Shown here: positions 11,151 through 21,181 of the stretch, piece by piece
Numbering within the stretch: the first letter of the stretch is position 1
How the letters are laid out: the number at the start of each line of letters is the position of its first letter
Position numbers and translations under genes: made by a program
Assembly: GCA_028554755.1 (NCBI GenBank)
Contig: JAPTOF010000015.1
Location: forward strand, 7,998,001 to 8,062,000
From: Cordia subcordata
Lineage: Eukaryota > Streptophyta > Magnoliopsida > Boraginales > Cordiaceae
Reading direction: 5' to 3'
Length of the DNA: 64,000 bases
Notes under the pieces: generated by a model
What the model saw: only the letters and a program-made list of their open reading frames with translations
Told to the model about the DNA's origin: nothing
Databases searched by the model: none

Positions 11151-12284
11151 TGTCCCGTACCCTTAGCCTATCTAGGAATAATGGAGAAGAACCTTTTCCT
11201 CTTAGGCCTAGTCTCGAGGATCGTCGGGTTAAGGTTTCTTCTGACTTCTTAGATATATTCGATAGCCTAGGGAACTTTGAGACCTCCGTCCCCCATAGCC
11301 CAGAGACCCTTAAAGAGGCTTTAGCCTTAAGTTTTAGTGAAGAATTTATCTTGGACTTCCCTGGAAAGGAAACTTGCCCAGCCTCCAACCTCTTAGATAT
11401 GTACCCAAATGAGAATGCCATTTCTATCGGTAGCTTTCTATTCCCTAGAATCGTGCTAACAAAATGTGTGAAGTGGCCTAGATTATTGATATTCTTGTTA
11501 ATTCTCTATTAGAGGGGAATCAACCTTCAGATCAGAACAACGCTACAGCATCTAATTGAGAAGATGATAATGATGATGCTGGGAGACCGGTTGATGAGGA
11601 GGCTGTTGAGGATATTGAGAACGCCCCTATCGAGGATGTCTCAATGGAGAAAGCCCCAACAATAATGGGGGGCTGTTGCACCTTTTAATGCCTTGGTTAG
11701 GAGCCAACAATTGATCCCAGTATTTTAGAAAACATAGCTCTTTGTAAGGGAATTCCCGACAACTACATGGTTAGACTCTCTAATCCTTACGAGTATGTAT
11801 GCCAAGGAGAGGAGGGTGAGAGAGCTTTTTGTGAGGACTTCTTTGCCATGGGCTTGAGGTTGGCCTTTCCTAGGTTCATTAGTGATTATTTGAATCATTA
11901 TGGGATCTGCCCCAGCCAATTATGTATGAATGGTTGGGTGGCCCTTGTCAGGTGGTATTCTTACCTAAAGGTGAATAGGATGAAGCCTTCAGTCAACCTC
12001 TTCTGCTACATATTTTGTCTTTCCGAAGACCGAGAGAAGGGTTAGTACTATATTGCTGTGCAGAACCATAGGGGGGTGTTGAAAAGGAACCCTTCCTCAC
12101 ATAAGGGCTGGCATAATCGATATGTGTTCTTGAGTTGTCCCAGTCCATGGGGAGTTAACTTGGAGTGGTCCCAACTAGACGTCAAGATAGGAATCATAAA
12201 AGAGCTTAACAAGGCTTTCCTACTTACCTGAAGTGAATAAGAGAGATATAATGCTCTTAGGGACATGGGAAGAGATTTGTTCCC
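11151..12284 (+). pseudogene. 'Putative gypsy-type transposase' domain protein (PF04195-like), truncated
   Basis: The first frame, from ATG 11151 (MSRTLSLSRNNGEE) to 11512, is an acidic N-terminal region. After a frameshift the second frame (11767-12284) carries GEEGERAFCEDFFAMGLRLA, FPRFISDYLNHYGICPSQLC, NGWVALVRWYSYLK and FCYIFCLSED. This is the pattern of the plant domain called 'putative gypsy-type transposase' (PF04195), usually found near the N-terminus of proteins linked to Gypsy-related repeats. Its biochemical role is not established. An in-frame TAG at 12043 and later TGA and TAA codons interrupt it. The frame is cut at 12284, where a Gypsy LTR begins, so the C-terminus is lost. Confidence 0.7.
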
Positions 12285-13696
12285 TGATCGCTATTCGTCA
12301 GCACAAGCCTAAATTAGCCCGCAAGTGCATGAGTCATGTGTAGCACAATGTGTGCGAGTGCTAGGTCAAATCTACAGGGAGGCTTAACGTGTATGGTGTC
12401 CTAAGTTATATACGTCCTAAAGAGCTACGTGTTGGGGTTCTAACTACAATCTTTTTGGTTTTTTAGTTTTGAGAGGGGCTTGGGAAAGATAAATCTAAGC
12501 TACAGGCAAGAAAATAAAAGCGGCTGTGTGTGTGAAATGGGGGAATCAAGCGATCTAAAGGAGTCAACCACATGGAAATGGGGGCTAGTACGTCTTACAA
12601 ATGGGTGATTACTACTTTTTATTACGATTTTTTGATGGATTATACTTGGGTTACTCTAATTTAGACTCCTAATTAACCTCCTAATTACACCTTAAGCCTC
12701 AGTGCGGGTCTGTTCTTAGGGGTCGATTAACCTAGAGCTACAGCGTGGTCTTTATGACTTAGGGCCATAGGGTTAGCTAGTTAGGATTCTATGTGACTTA
12801 GATCGATCTAACCTTAGCATGTAAATTGTTGGCTGGATTTAAAGCCGAGACCTAGTTCTTCTAAGGTTAACTAACCTAGCTTGAAACCTATTAGCTGGAT
12901 TTAAAGCTAAAGGAGACTCGACCTAGGCTAGCCATCAGTTGTGCACCACCGATCATCATAATAGCGGGTATTAACATTTAAGCACAAAGCAAACACATCT
13001 AGGGCATGGCATTCGAGAATATTCTGGAATATTCTACTACTAAGCACATAGACATACTTATATTACACCAATTAAGCAATGGCACTTAACACGTATGCAA
13101 TAGAAGCTGTTTATGCTATTCAGTCTGCAAACACACATAGGGACATGTATATAAGCATGCCCACTTCATGTACTCACCACACAAATACATAGACATGCTA
13201 GCATAATGATTTAGAGATGATTAATAGCATAATAGACTTCAATATATATATATATGCAACTTCATTGAGGCATTTCAATAAACACATAGACATGTATGTA
13301 AAATGACCTTCAAAACCCTAAGCATAAAGCATATATACATAAATCCATCAAGTACCCATTATAAAAGAGTAATAATCAATCCATAAATAAAAGAATAATC
13401 ATTCTACATAGCTCTAATCATACATATTTAGATTTGGGACAAAAGAGAGATACCTTTCTATCCAAATCCATGCTTTATGATCCATGAGCTATGCCCAAAT
13501 CCTTGTGTTAGATCCTTTCAAAGCCTTGATTCCAAAGTGCTTTTGTGTACGGAAGAGTGTGTGAGAGGTGGGAGATGAGAGGATTTAGGGTTTTGGGAGA
13601 TGGGTGTCAAAGAATATCGTTTGTTGTTCTTAAAAATGACCAAAAAAAGGCTTATATAGCCAATTTTTTGTGACTACTAGAACACCTAACTAGTGC
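12285..13696 (-). repeat. Gypsy LTR fragment GL (minus orientation)
   Basis: It starts on the plus strand with TGATCGCTATTCG, the inverse of the LTR end shared by E3, E4 and the 23748-25208 LTR. Shared internal blocks include the 'cacaaggagg'-type R/U5 segment near 12360, a GGACTCAGTGCGGG-like block near 12700, the TTGGCT/AGCCAA hairpins at 12829 and 12891, and TATA-like sequence near 13655. The part upstream of the TATA region (U3) is missing; homology stops near 13696. It interrupts the PF04195-like gene. No PBS or internal domain adjoins it. Confidence 0.75.
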
Positions 13697-13771
13697 ACCA
13701 CCTTCAAGAGCTCTCTATTCCGCCAAAGGAAAGGTTTCTCACTGGTTTTACCACCTTCAAGAGCTCTCTAT
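13697..13771. repeat. 22-bp direct duplication with 31-bp spacer at a breakpoint
   Basis: A 22-base sequence beginning ACCACCTTCAAGAGC occurs at 13697-13718 and again at 13750-13771. It lies exactly between the end of the Gypsy LTR fragment and the start of the Copia LTR fragment. Neither LTR family contains it elsewhere. It looks like filler DNA made during end-joining repair. Confidence 0.6.
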
Positions 13772-13878
13772 CACCTCCTTAGCTATATCTTTTTCCGTTG
13801 GCTTTCTTGTCCTATTGTCAACTATCCTTGGTCATGGAATCTCTTGATCTAGGGAGCAACCCTTAAGCCATATGACTG
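13772..13878 (-). repeat. Copia LTR C0, left fragment
   Basis: This stretch of about 107 bases matches positions about 14988-15094 of the C1 left LTR (the CACCTC..TTAGC, CCGTTGG, TTGGTCATGGAATCTCTTGA run). It stops exactly where C1 begins, and its continuation resumes at 23073. It is therefore one half of an older LTR split by C1. Its left side is truncated at the filler duplication. Confidence 0.8.
13874..13878. repeat. Target duplication of C1, left copy (GACTG)
   Basis: The five bases before the left LTR are GACTG, and the five after the right LTR (23073-23077) are GACTA. Four of five match, as expected for an aged 5-bp Copia duplication. The C0 LTR homology joins across the two copies. 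Confidence 0.7.
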
Positions 13879-15772
13879 TGTAGGATCGATATCATTAAGT
13901 GTGATGTATCCTAGTCTATATTTTCAAAAAATTCTACCAAGAAAACATGCTAGGAAAATAAAATAACCACATAACACACACAAGAACATGCTTAAGAACA
14001 TATAGAATATAACTAGTACTTGCAAAATATGTAAAGCTAACCTCTTGATGTGTGGGGCCTTTGATGAAGCTAAAATCGTCATGAGCTTTGTTCCCGTTCA
14101 CAAACAAGGCCGCCAAAAATTTTACTATAAGGGTGTTGCAATAGGCAACTCCCTAGTCTTCTTCCGTATGATTAAAGAGACTTATCTTGAGAGAATAGCC
14201 TCTTGTGTGGGAAGACGCAAAGTAATATGCTCTTGAAAAACTAGAGCAAAAATCACACAATAAGTGTGTACTATGTGTTCTAGTATTTTCTTGCCAAAAA
14301 AGAAGAAATCAACTACAAAGTGGATTGCATAAAAGGTGTAAGGTCTTGTCTATTTATAGAGAGAACCTTGGCACCCAAAGTTGCTAATCTTTCAATGTGG
14401 GAGAAAATTTCCATGTAGTATTTCCTTTATGCAACTTATTAACTTTTCTTGGAAGACTTGTGCAAGTTGTCCACTTGTTTTTGTAGTATTTTGTAAGTTG
14501 TCCACTTGTCTTGGAAGACTTAGGCCAAGCCTATTATCCAAGTCCAACATACAGTCCATAATCCATGTGGAGGCCCAAGCCCAATAGGAAACCATCTTAG
14601 CCCAATTAGGTTATCTTGGACTTTAAAGAAAGCCCAAACCCAATTCCAAGCTTTGGCCCAAAAAGGCTATTACTACAATATGGAATTTGCTCTTTCAAAA
14701 TTACTCTCTCAAAGTCATTTCAACAAGGGAAGGGACCAAGAAGACACAATTAACCTTGGCTTCCAAAGATAATTAAAAATGTCCTTGCCCGATCTAGGTA
14801 ACATAATAATTATTTTTAACTCTGATCTATTCTACCATAAGATCAAAGTTTCATTCCAAGAATAATTGCTATTACCTAGAAGCTTATCACAAAAGAATGT
14901 GAACTTTGTCTTTGACTTGCTAAATAACTGACCATAATGCCCCTCTATGTATACCTGTAGCGAAAACTGATCCTTTGGCCTTTGTACTATCACCTCTTTA
15001 GCTATATCTATTCCGTTGGGCTTCTTGTCCTTTTGCCAACCATCCTTGGTCATGGAATCTCTTGATCTTGGGAGCGACCCTCAAGCAATATGACCAATAC
15101 ACCTATAAAGGTAGTATTACTAGATCTAGATTCAGATGATAAATTTGGACAATTCTAAAGGGGGCAAATAGATTCCATATTGCATATGCATGTTACAATT
15201 AATTAGAACTTAGCACTCAATGCACAAGGCTATTGATCTTAATAAAGTAAGATCTCACCCATGGTGAATCAAAGTACCAAACTCTAACTTCATTAGTTCA
15301 TCCACATATGCTCAAGATTAAGAGCAACGATCATTTAGTAGCAGTGAGTATCTTGTTTTCTTTCTTTGATAGTACGTCTCTAGAAAACATACTCACAATG
15401 GTCCTGTCCAATACGTGACACACGTACTATCGAGACAAATCCGAAAAGTTCTCCAATGACCAAGGTAGATCACCCTCAATGAGGAGACTTGCTCAATATA
15501 ACCTTATCCTGGTAGAGTGCCCAACACTATGATTCTGTTACGGACTCAATTTATGACGTGACTAAATCTAGACATGGACCTATTGTGCGTCCAGCCTCAC
15601 TACGTACCCAAGTCATTAGTTCAAGTCAAGGGGCCTTTACACATGCATCAATAAATCATAACAGAGATAATATATAAGAAACTCATAATGCCATATAACA
15701 AAAATGATTATACATTGTTTAGCATCCAAAATGTCATTTACAGGTGAGCTTTAGGGCATACTAATCCTAACA
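13879..15772 (-). repeat. C1 3' LTR
   Basis: The LTR is 1894 bases, TGTTAGG...CCTACA in the sense direction, matching 21182-23072 along its full length. A TATA box (sense CTATAAATAG) lies at 14350-14359. Short open frames inside the LTR are not genes. Confidence 0.93.
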
Positions 15773-15787
15773 ATCTCCCACTTGCAC
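15773..15787 (-). promoter_or_regulatory. C1 polypurine tract
   Basis: The sense strand reads GTGCAAGTGGGAGAT immediately before the 3' LTR start TGTTAGG. AAGTGGGAGAT is the usual plus-strand primer of plant Copia elements. Confidence 0.85.
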
Positions 15788-16671
15788 TAAAGATCACTTC
15801 TGCACAACCTAATACCCATGGACTCTAAATGTGTAGTGAAAATTTTCTCTAGAAGAGCCTTTGTTAATGGGTCCGCCAGGTTTTCCGCTGAAGCTATCTT
15901 TTCAACTACTACATCTCCTCTTTGGATAAACTCACGGATCAAATGATATTTCCGTTCAATGTGTATACCCTTTTTGTGATTCCTGGGCTCTTTGCACTGT
16001 GAAATAGCACTGTTGTTGTCGCAATACAACATTATCGGTCTATGAGCTGCCGGCACAACTTCTAGGTCTAAAAGGAACTTTCTTAGCCATATTGCCTCTT
16101 TCGCAACCTCAGATGCTGCTACATACTTAGCCTCCATGGTAGAGTCAGCAAAACAATTTTGCTTTACACTTCTCCATGAAATAGCTCCTCCTGACAGAGT
16201 AAAAACATATCCAGAAGTAGACTTCCTGGAATTTCTATCGGACTGAAAATCTGAGTCTGTATAGGCTAATGGCGTTAGATCATCTGCACGGTATTCTAGC
16301 ACGCAATCCTTAGTTCCTTGCAAAAATTTGAATATATGCTTAATCGTGACCCAATGTGCCGGTCCAAGGTTTGACTGATATCTACTAACCATACCAATAA
16401 CAAAGCAGATATCTGGTCTAGTACATAACATGGCATACATGAGGCTTCCAATCGCCGAAGCATAAGGAATTCACTTCATACTCTCTATTTCCTCAGGTGT
16501 TTTAGGACATTGATCCTGAGATAGATAAACTCCATGTCTAGAAGGTAATAAGGCCTTCTTAAAGTTTTGCACGTTAAACCTGACCAATATCTTTTCAATA
16601 AATGAAGCTTGAGATAGGGCTAGCCTTCTGTTCTTACGATCTCGCATAAGCTTGATACCTAGAACATAACT
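15787..16671 (-). pseudogene. C1 RNase H and end of reverse transcriptase
   Basis: RNase H removes the RNA of the RNA-DNA hybrid during Copia replication. The 217-codon frame (16440-15787) shows MYAMLCTRPDICFVIGMVSR, YTDSDFQSDRNSRKSTSGYV, STMEAKYVAASEVAKEAIWL, YCDNNSAI and HIERKYHLIREFIQRGDV. These are the conserved Copia RNase H blocks, including the acidic Asp of YTDSD, the Glu of MEAKY and the Asp of YCDN. Upstream, from 16671 to 16441, the frame continues with VLGIKLMRDRKNRRL but has an in-frame TGA near 16472. A TAA near 16673 separates it from the preceding reverse transcriptase frame. The normal C-terminus is present just before the polypurine tract. Confidence 0.9.
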
Positions 16672-17826
16672 AGCTTATCCTAAATCCTTTATTTGAAATT
16701 GAGTAGAAAGCCAAACCTTGATGGATGATAATATCCCTACATCATTTCCAATCAGTAGGATATCATCCACATACAGAACCAAAAAAGCTGTAGCATTTCC
16801 ATTACGCCTCTTATATACGCAAGGTTCATCAATATTTTGATCAAAACCATAAGATTTAATTGCCCGATCAAATTTGATGTTCCATGCTCTAGATGCTTGC
16901 TTTAGTCCATAAATAGACTTGTTTAACTTACAAACCAAATGTTCCTGGCCTTTAGCAACATATCTATCTGGTTGTGTCATATAAATGGTCTCGTCAAGCT
17001 CTCCATTAAGAAAAGCTGTCTTGACGTCCATTTGCCATATCTCGTAGTCATAATGACATGCGATGGCAAGAAGTATCCTGATGGATTTAAGCATGGCTAC
17101 CCGTGAGAAAGTTTCCTCATAATCGATCCCTTCTTTCTGAGTGTAACCTTTTGCCACCAACCTTGCTTTAAAGGTTTCAACTTTTCCATCAACTCCTCTT
17201 TTTCTCTTGTAAACCCAATTGTACCCTATAGGTTTTACCCCTTCAGGTGCAACTACATGATCCCAGACTTTGTTAGAATACATAGATTCTAACTTTGAAT
17301 CCATTGCCTTATGCCATTGGTTGGCATTTATGTCGGAAACTGCTTCATCATAACTTGTGGGATCCACCACCTGATTTTCTGAAGAAGTCTGAAAGGACTC
17401 TCCATAGTATCTATCAGGAGGCCTGGATATCCTCTCACTACGACAATGCTCTGATATATTAGGTGTAATATGCTGTTCTTTTCCATTCACAATTACTATA
17501 TGTGTTACTGGAGATTCTTGTGAAATCTCATCTAGAACAACTTCAGGATCTGGTGTTTTTTGGACCATTTCATCATTCTCTAAGTATCTAGCATGAGTGC
17601 TTATAAACACCTTTTGCTTATTAGGATTATAAAAGATCCCACCTTTGGTTCCCTTAGGATATCTAATGAAATAGCATAACTCGAATCTTGGTTCTAATTT
17701 TGAAGCATTACTATTAAGTACATAAGTTGGACAGCCCCAAATGTGGAGATGATTTAGACTAGGCTTATGCCCAGTCCACATTTCTTGAGGTGTCCTAGGT
17801 ACTGATTTAGATGGTACCAAGTTCAA
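16672..17826 (-). pseudogene. C1 integrase C-terminus and reverse transcriptase
   Basis: This is the longest intact frame in C1 (383 codons). Residues about 1-75 are the integrase C-terminal part (PSKSVPRTPQEMW, LHIWGCPTYV, GYPKGT-like RYPKGTKGGIFYNP). After an acidic linker, residues about 175-383 are the reverse transcriptase, copying element RNA into DNA in cytoplasmic particles: NWVYKRKRGVDGKVETFKAR, LVAKGYTQKEGIDYEETFSR, QMDVKTAFLNGEL, KLNKSIYGLKQASRAWN and LYVDDILLIGND. The catalytic Asp of QMDVKTAF and the YVDD pair are present. A TAA directly after QIKDLG ends the frame early; it lies in continuous homology, so it is a point mutation. Confidence 0.93.
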
Positions 17827-17865
17827 GATGTATGCTGCTGTTTCAAGGGCATACCCCCAAAAAGA

Positions 17866-18522
17866 TTAAGGTAATGATGCACGACTTATCATTGACCTAA
17901 CCATATCTAATAGGGTGCGATTTCTTCTCTCTGCTACACCATTTTGCTGAGGAGTCCCTGGTGCAGTCAACTGAGACACTATCCCTTCTTGTGTAAGATA
18001 GTCTTTGAACTCACCTGAGAGGTATTCGCCACCTTGATCAGACCGAAGGGCTTTGATATGTTTATCTAATTTTCGCTCTGCCTTAGCTTTGAACTCTTTG
18101 AATTTCTCAAAGGATTCAAACTTGCGTCGCATCAGATATACATATCCATACCTAGAGTAATCATCACTAAAAGTAATGAAATGCTTATAACGTCATTGTG
18201 CTGGTTTGCTCATAGGACCACACACATCAGTGTGAACCAATTCCAATACTTCTTTGACCCTTTCTTCTTTAGAAGAAAATGATCGTTTAGTCATCTTTCC
18301 TTTGAGGCAAGATTCACACGGAGGTAGAGCTTCGAGATGTATTGAGCTAAGATGCCCATCCTCGACTAATCTTCGAATTCGCTTTAGACTAATATGTCCT
18401 AAGCGTAGATGCCAAAGATAAGTATCATTGGTTGAAATAACCTTCTTTTTTTGGAAATTAGTTCGTTCTATATTATGCAGTGAGTTTGTAATAGGTTTCA
18501 TATAGAACAAGTTATCATGCAT
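17866..18522 (-). pseudogene. C1 GAG-pre-integrase and integrase core
   Basis: Integrase inserts the DNA copy into the chromosome. The frame 18522-18193 holds the pre-integrase zinc region (LWHLRLGHIS, CESCLKGKMTKRSF) and the start of the core (LVHTDVCGPM, first catalytic Asp). After an in-frame TGA the frame resumes (18132-17866) with KALRSDQGGEY (second Asp) and TPQQNGVAERRNRTLLDMVR (catalytic Glu). The D, D and E residues all remain. A TAA at about 17866, just before a conserved Trp-Gly, is a second stop. The HHCC pattern (H...H, CxxC) is also visible. Confidence 0.9.
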
Positions 18523-18524
18523 GC

Positions 18525-18830
18525 TACTGGAACAAATAATATTTCCATCTCTACTGATATCAACACCAGAATGGAAATTAATGCAAAAACCATCTAATAT
18601 TAATTACGAAATAGAAATAAGGTTTTTACATACATCCGGAACATAATAAACGTTGTTCAAAAATAACTTCCTATTACATGGAAAATTTAAGCACATTCCG
18701 CCCGCTGCAGCAGCCCATACTTTTGCTCCATTATCCAACCTTAGAGCAAACTCCCCTTTAGCTAGTTCCTTCATTTCCTAAAACCAATGCAAAGAATTGC
18801 AAATATGGTTAGTGGCTCCAAGTCTACAAT
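18525..18830 (-). pseudogene. C1 protease region, frameshifted at the active site
   Basis: The aspartic protease of Copia processes the polyprotein. After the gag-derived sequence the frame reads SWIVDLEP, where the family has Asp-Ser/Thr-Gly followed by ATNH. The ATNHICNSL sequence is present one frame over, so a single-base change of length near 18820 falls exactly in the active-site triplet. Further on, LDNGAKVWAAAAGG, LFLNNVYYVPDVCKNLISIS and DGFCINFHSGVDISRDGNII follow the usual order. The protease cannot be made in frame. Confidence 0.75.
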
Positions 18831-19603
18831 CCAAGAATTAATAGAATCAACCACTAAGCAGGTTTCACCTGCTAACTGCCTGGGCTGTTCACCATTTCTC
18901 TTCTTTTTCCCTTGACCACGTTTTTGCTTCCCCTTTCCTTTGAGCTTTCTCCCTTTCGGGTTAAGTCCAGAAGTGGATGCTTGAACCATATTTATGTGGC
19001 CTTTATTTTTCATTATGGCTTCTGCAGCTAGGAGCTCTTTCATTAATTCCGTCATATCCATGTTCATCTTGCCCATATTATAATTAAGCTTGAACTGGGT
19101 ATAGGATGACGGTAGAGTCTCCAAAATCATGTCTACCTTTGACTGTTCATCTATGTTTGCTCCTAGGATCTTGGTAGTATTGAAGTAATCCATCATTTTG
19201 AGCATATGCTCTCTCTGACAGATGCTCCTTCTGCCATCCTTTGATTCATAATTTCTCTAAGAGCACCTTGCCTTATGGGCCTACTCTTATCACCAAACAT
19301 ACGAGATAGTGAAGTCATGATTTCTTTTGCAGTTTCCATATGATAATGTTTGCTTTGCAAAATATCTGACATAGAAGCCATCATATAGCACTTGGCCATA
19401 CTATTGGCTTTCTGCCATTTTGCCTCAGCATCTTTTTAGGCTTCAAAAGAGTTAGCCCTCACAACAGGACAAGGAGTTGTTAGGACATACTTGTACTCTT
19501 CTGCGGTGAGTACTATGTCCAAGTTTCGTTCCTAGTCCACAAAATTCAGTCCAGTGAGCTTGTGCTCTTTGAGAATTGTAGCTAATGGACTGAATGAAGA
19601 CAT
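18771..19603 (-). pseudogene. C1 gag (UBN2/copia-type)
   Basis: Gag forms the particle that packages element RNA. The start is ATG at 19603-19601 (MSSFSPLATILKEHKLTGLN), which matches the start of the C2 gag at 28620. Following pieces include EEYKYVLTTPCPVV, MASMSDILQSKHYHMETAKE, IMTSLSRMFGD and, in another frame, MLKMMDYFNTTKILGANIDE, LETLPSSYTQFKLNYNMGK and a Lys/Gly-rich tail (KGRKLKGKGKQKRGQGKKKR). In-frame stops occur about 23 and 55 codons in, and a frameshift lies near 19200. The CCHC zinc knuckle expected after the basic tail is absent, apparently deleted, whereas C2 retains a damaged one. Confidence 0.88.
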
Positions 19604-21167
19604 TTTTCTGGATAAAACAATATAATCATAATTAATTTATGAGTATAGAATTGATGCATGTATAATATGTATGCTATCTTTGGAAATAAAACATACAAGT
19701 ACTTTTTACATCATTTGCCTTTGAGTAGATCAACCCTTAAACTACTTGATGTAACAGTGTTTCAACATCCTCACAAGACGATGGGATGGCCGAACTTATG
19801 AACGTTAAGTTAAGCACCATTGCTTATTTGAATTAACAATTATCTAGATATGATCCAATTGAATAATTCAATCACTGTTTTATTTAACTTCTTAAATCCG
19901 GTAGCGAACTCTATCGAAAGGATAGCCAAACCTACCATTTAAGTTGAGTGTACACACATTCCTAATGTTTATTCCTTGAAACATTCTTGATTTAAGCCCT
20001 CCGATGGGGTATTGACTTTAATCAATGTTGCTTAAGGTGTTCTGTAGTGAAGAACTCCACCGATGGGATGGCCGAACTTATTAACACCCTTTTGAATAAA
20101 TATTTTTATGTTTCACCTTGTTAAATCTAGATAAAGTGTCACCTTCCGATGGGGAAGTTAATGACATTTACTATTAACGTGAATCGGGTATGGAAAGCCG
20201 TGGGATTTTTTCGGTCCCCTCTCCCACTCAATATTTTAACATAAGGGTTTTATCTATTTTTGGTATTCTTGCTTTTGTTTTAGATCTAAACATGCTTTCA
20301 ATTTGCGAAACCCTTTAGTTTTTGCGAATCCTTTTTGTGTTACTAAAACATTGCAATACCATAATAGATTACTTACCTAAATCTGGGTGCATAGACCCTT
20401 GGGTAGATATATATATGTAAATCTCAAGTTAAGTTCTTTTAATGTTGTCATGAGATTGCATGGCATCTTTAGACATAGCCGTTTACAATTATCTTGTCTA
20501 AGCCATTCTCATAATCTTAACTATCTTTGAGAATCAACTCATAGGTATGACTGATTTTTATAAACCCTAATGAGTGGACATATTTCTAGGTGGCAATCAT
20601 GCTAATGCAAATATGTTAAAACATATATCAGTGAATTATAAACATCCACCAAAATACATTAGAATCCCTCTTTGATGGCTCCCTGTAATCTTCAATAAAA
20701 CAGCATGCTTAGTAACTTTTTTTGCCTCAACCGGTCGACCATTAATAGGATCCGGTCGACTGACAAGCTTACCTGGCAGAGTGTTCCTCTACGCTGTTTT
20801 CTTGTTTTTTTCTCCTTGGTCTTTAAAGATGACAACAATACACTTTGCTATTGCTATTACAAGCTTCATAAAGAAACATTACAAGGATATCAAAACATCC
20901 TATGCTTCTTTTAAATAAATTATAAGCAATAACCGTAAAAATTTATACATGAAATCGCCTATGGACAAGCTTTGTTGACTGTACACGAAAATCTATCATG
21001 CATACATACTAACCATCAAGGGGATTTTATATTACCTGCACATACAAGCATAAAATGACAAGTATATGCAACACAAGATTTCCTAATCTTGCCACTCACA
21101 AGATGACTAACATATTTATGCAAATATAATATTCTTGCATAGTCTAAGCATGTTGTGTGTGAGCCTA
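19604..21167 (-). other. C1 long 5' leader with five spaced repeats and GGTCGAC motifs
   Basis: The 1.56 kb between primer site and gag has no coding frame. Five related blocks, best seen on the plus strand as CGATGGGATGGCCGAAC, occur at 19779-19795, 19915-19931, 20001-20016, 20061-20077 and 20146-20160. C2 has five at matching places. Near 20730-20770 are two GGTCGAC motifs (ACCGGTCGACC and CCGGTCGACTG). The leader may carry packaging or dimerisation signals, but this is inference. Confidence 0.7.
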
Positions 21168-21179
21168 GCTCTGATACCA
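21168..21179 (-). promoter_or_regulatory. C1 primer binding site (initiator tRNA-Met type)
   Basis: The sense strand reads TGGTATCAGAGC, two bases after the 5' LTR end. This is the standard plant Copia primer site complementary to initiator tRNA-Met. Confidence 0.92.
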
Positions 21180-21181
21180 AT

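Noticed and set aside
13879..15772. Short frames inside the C1 LTRs, repeated in both copies
   Set aside because: They recur only because the LTRs are copies, they overlap promoter and terminator regions and they have no family features.
19779..20160. CRISPR-like array from the regular leader repeats
   Set aside because: The repeats are imperfect and unevenly spaced and lie inside a plant retrotransposon leader.
21161..21181. Partial tRNA gene next to the Copia LTR
   Set aside because: The match is limited to the 12-base primer site; no cloverleaf is present.
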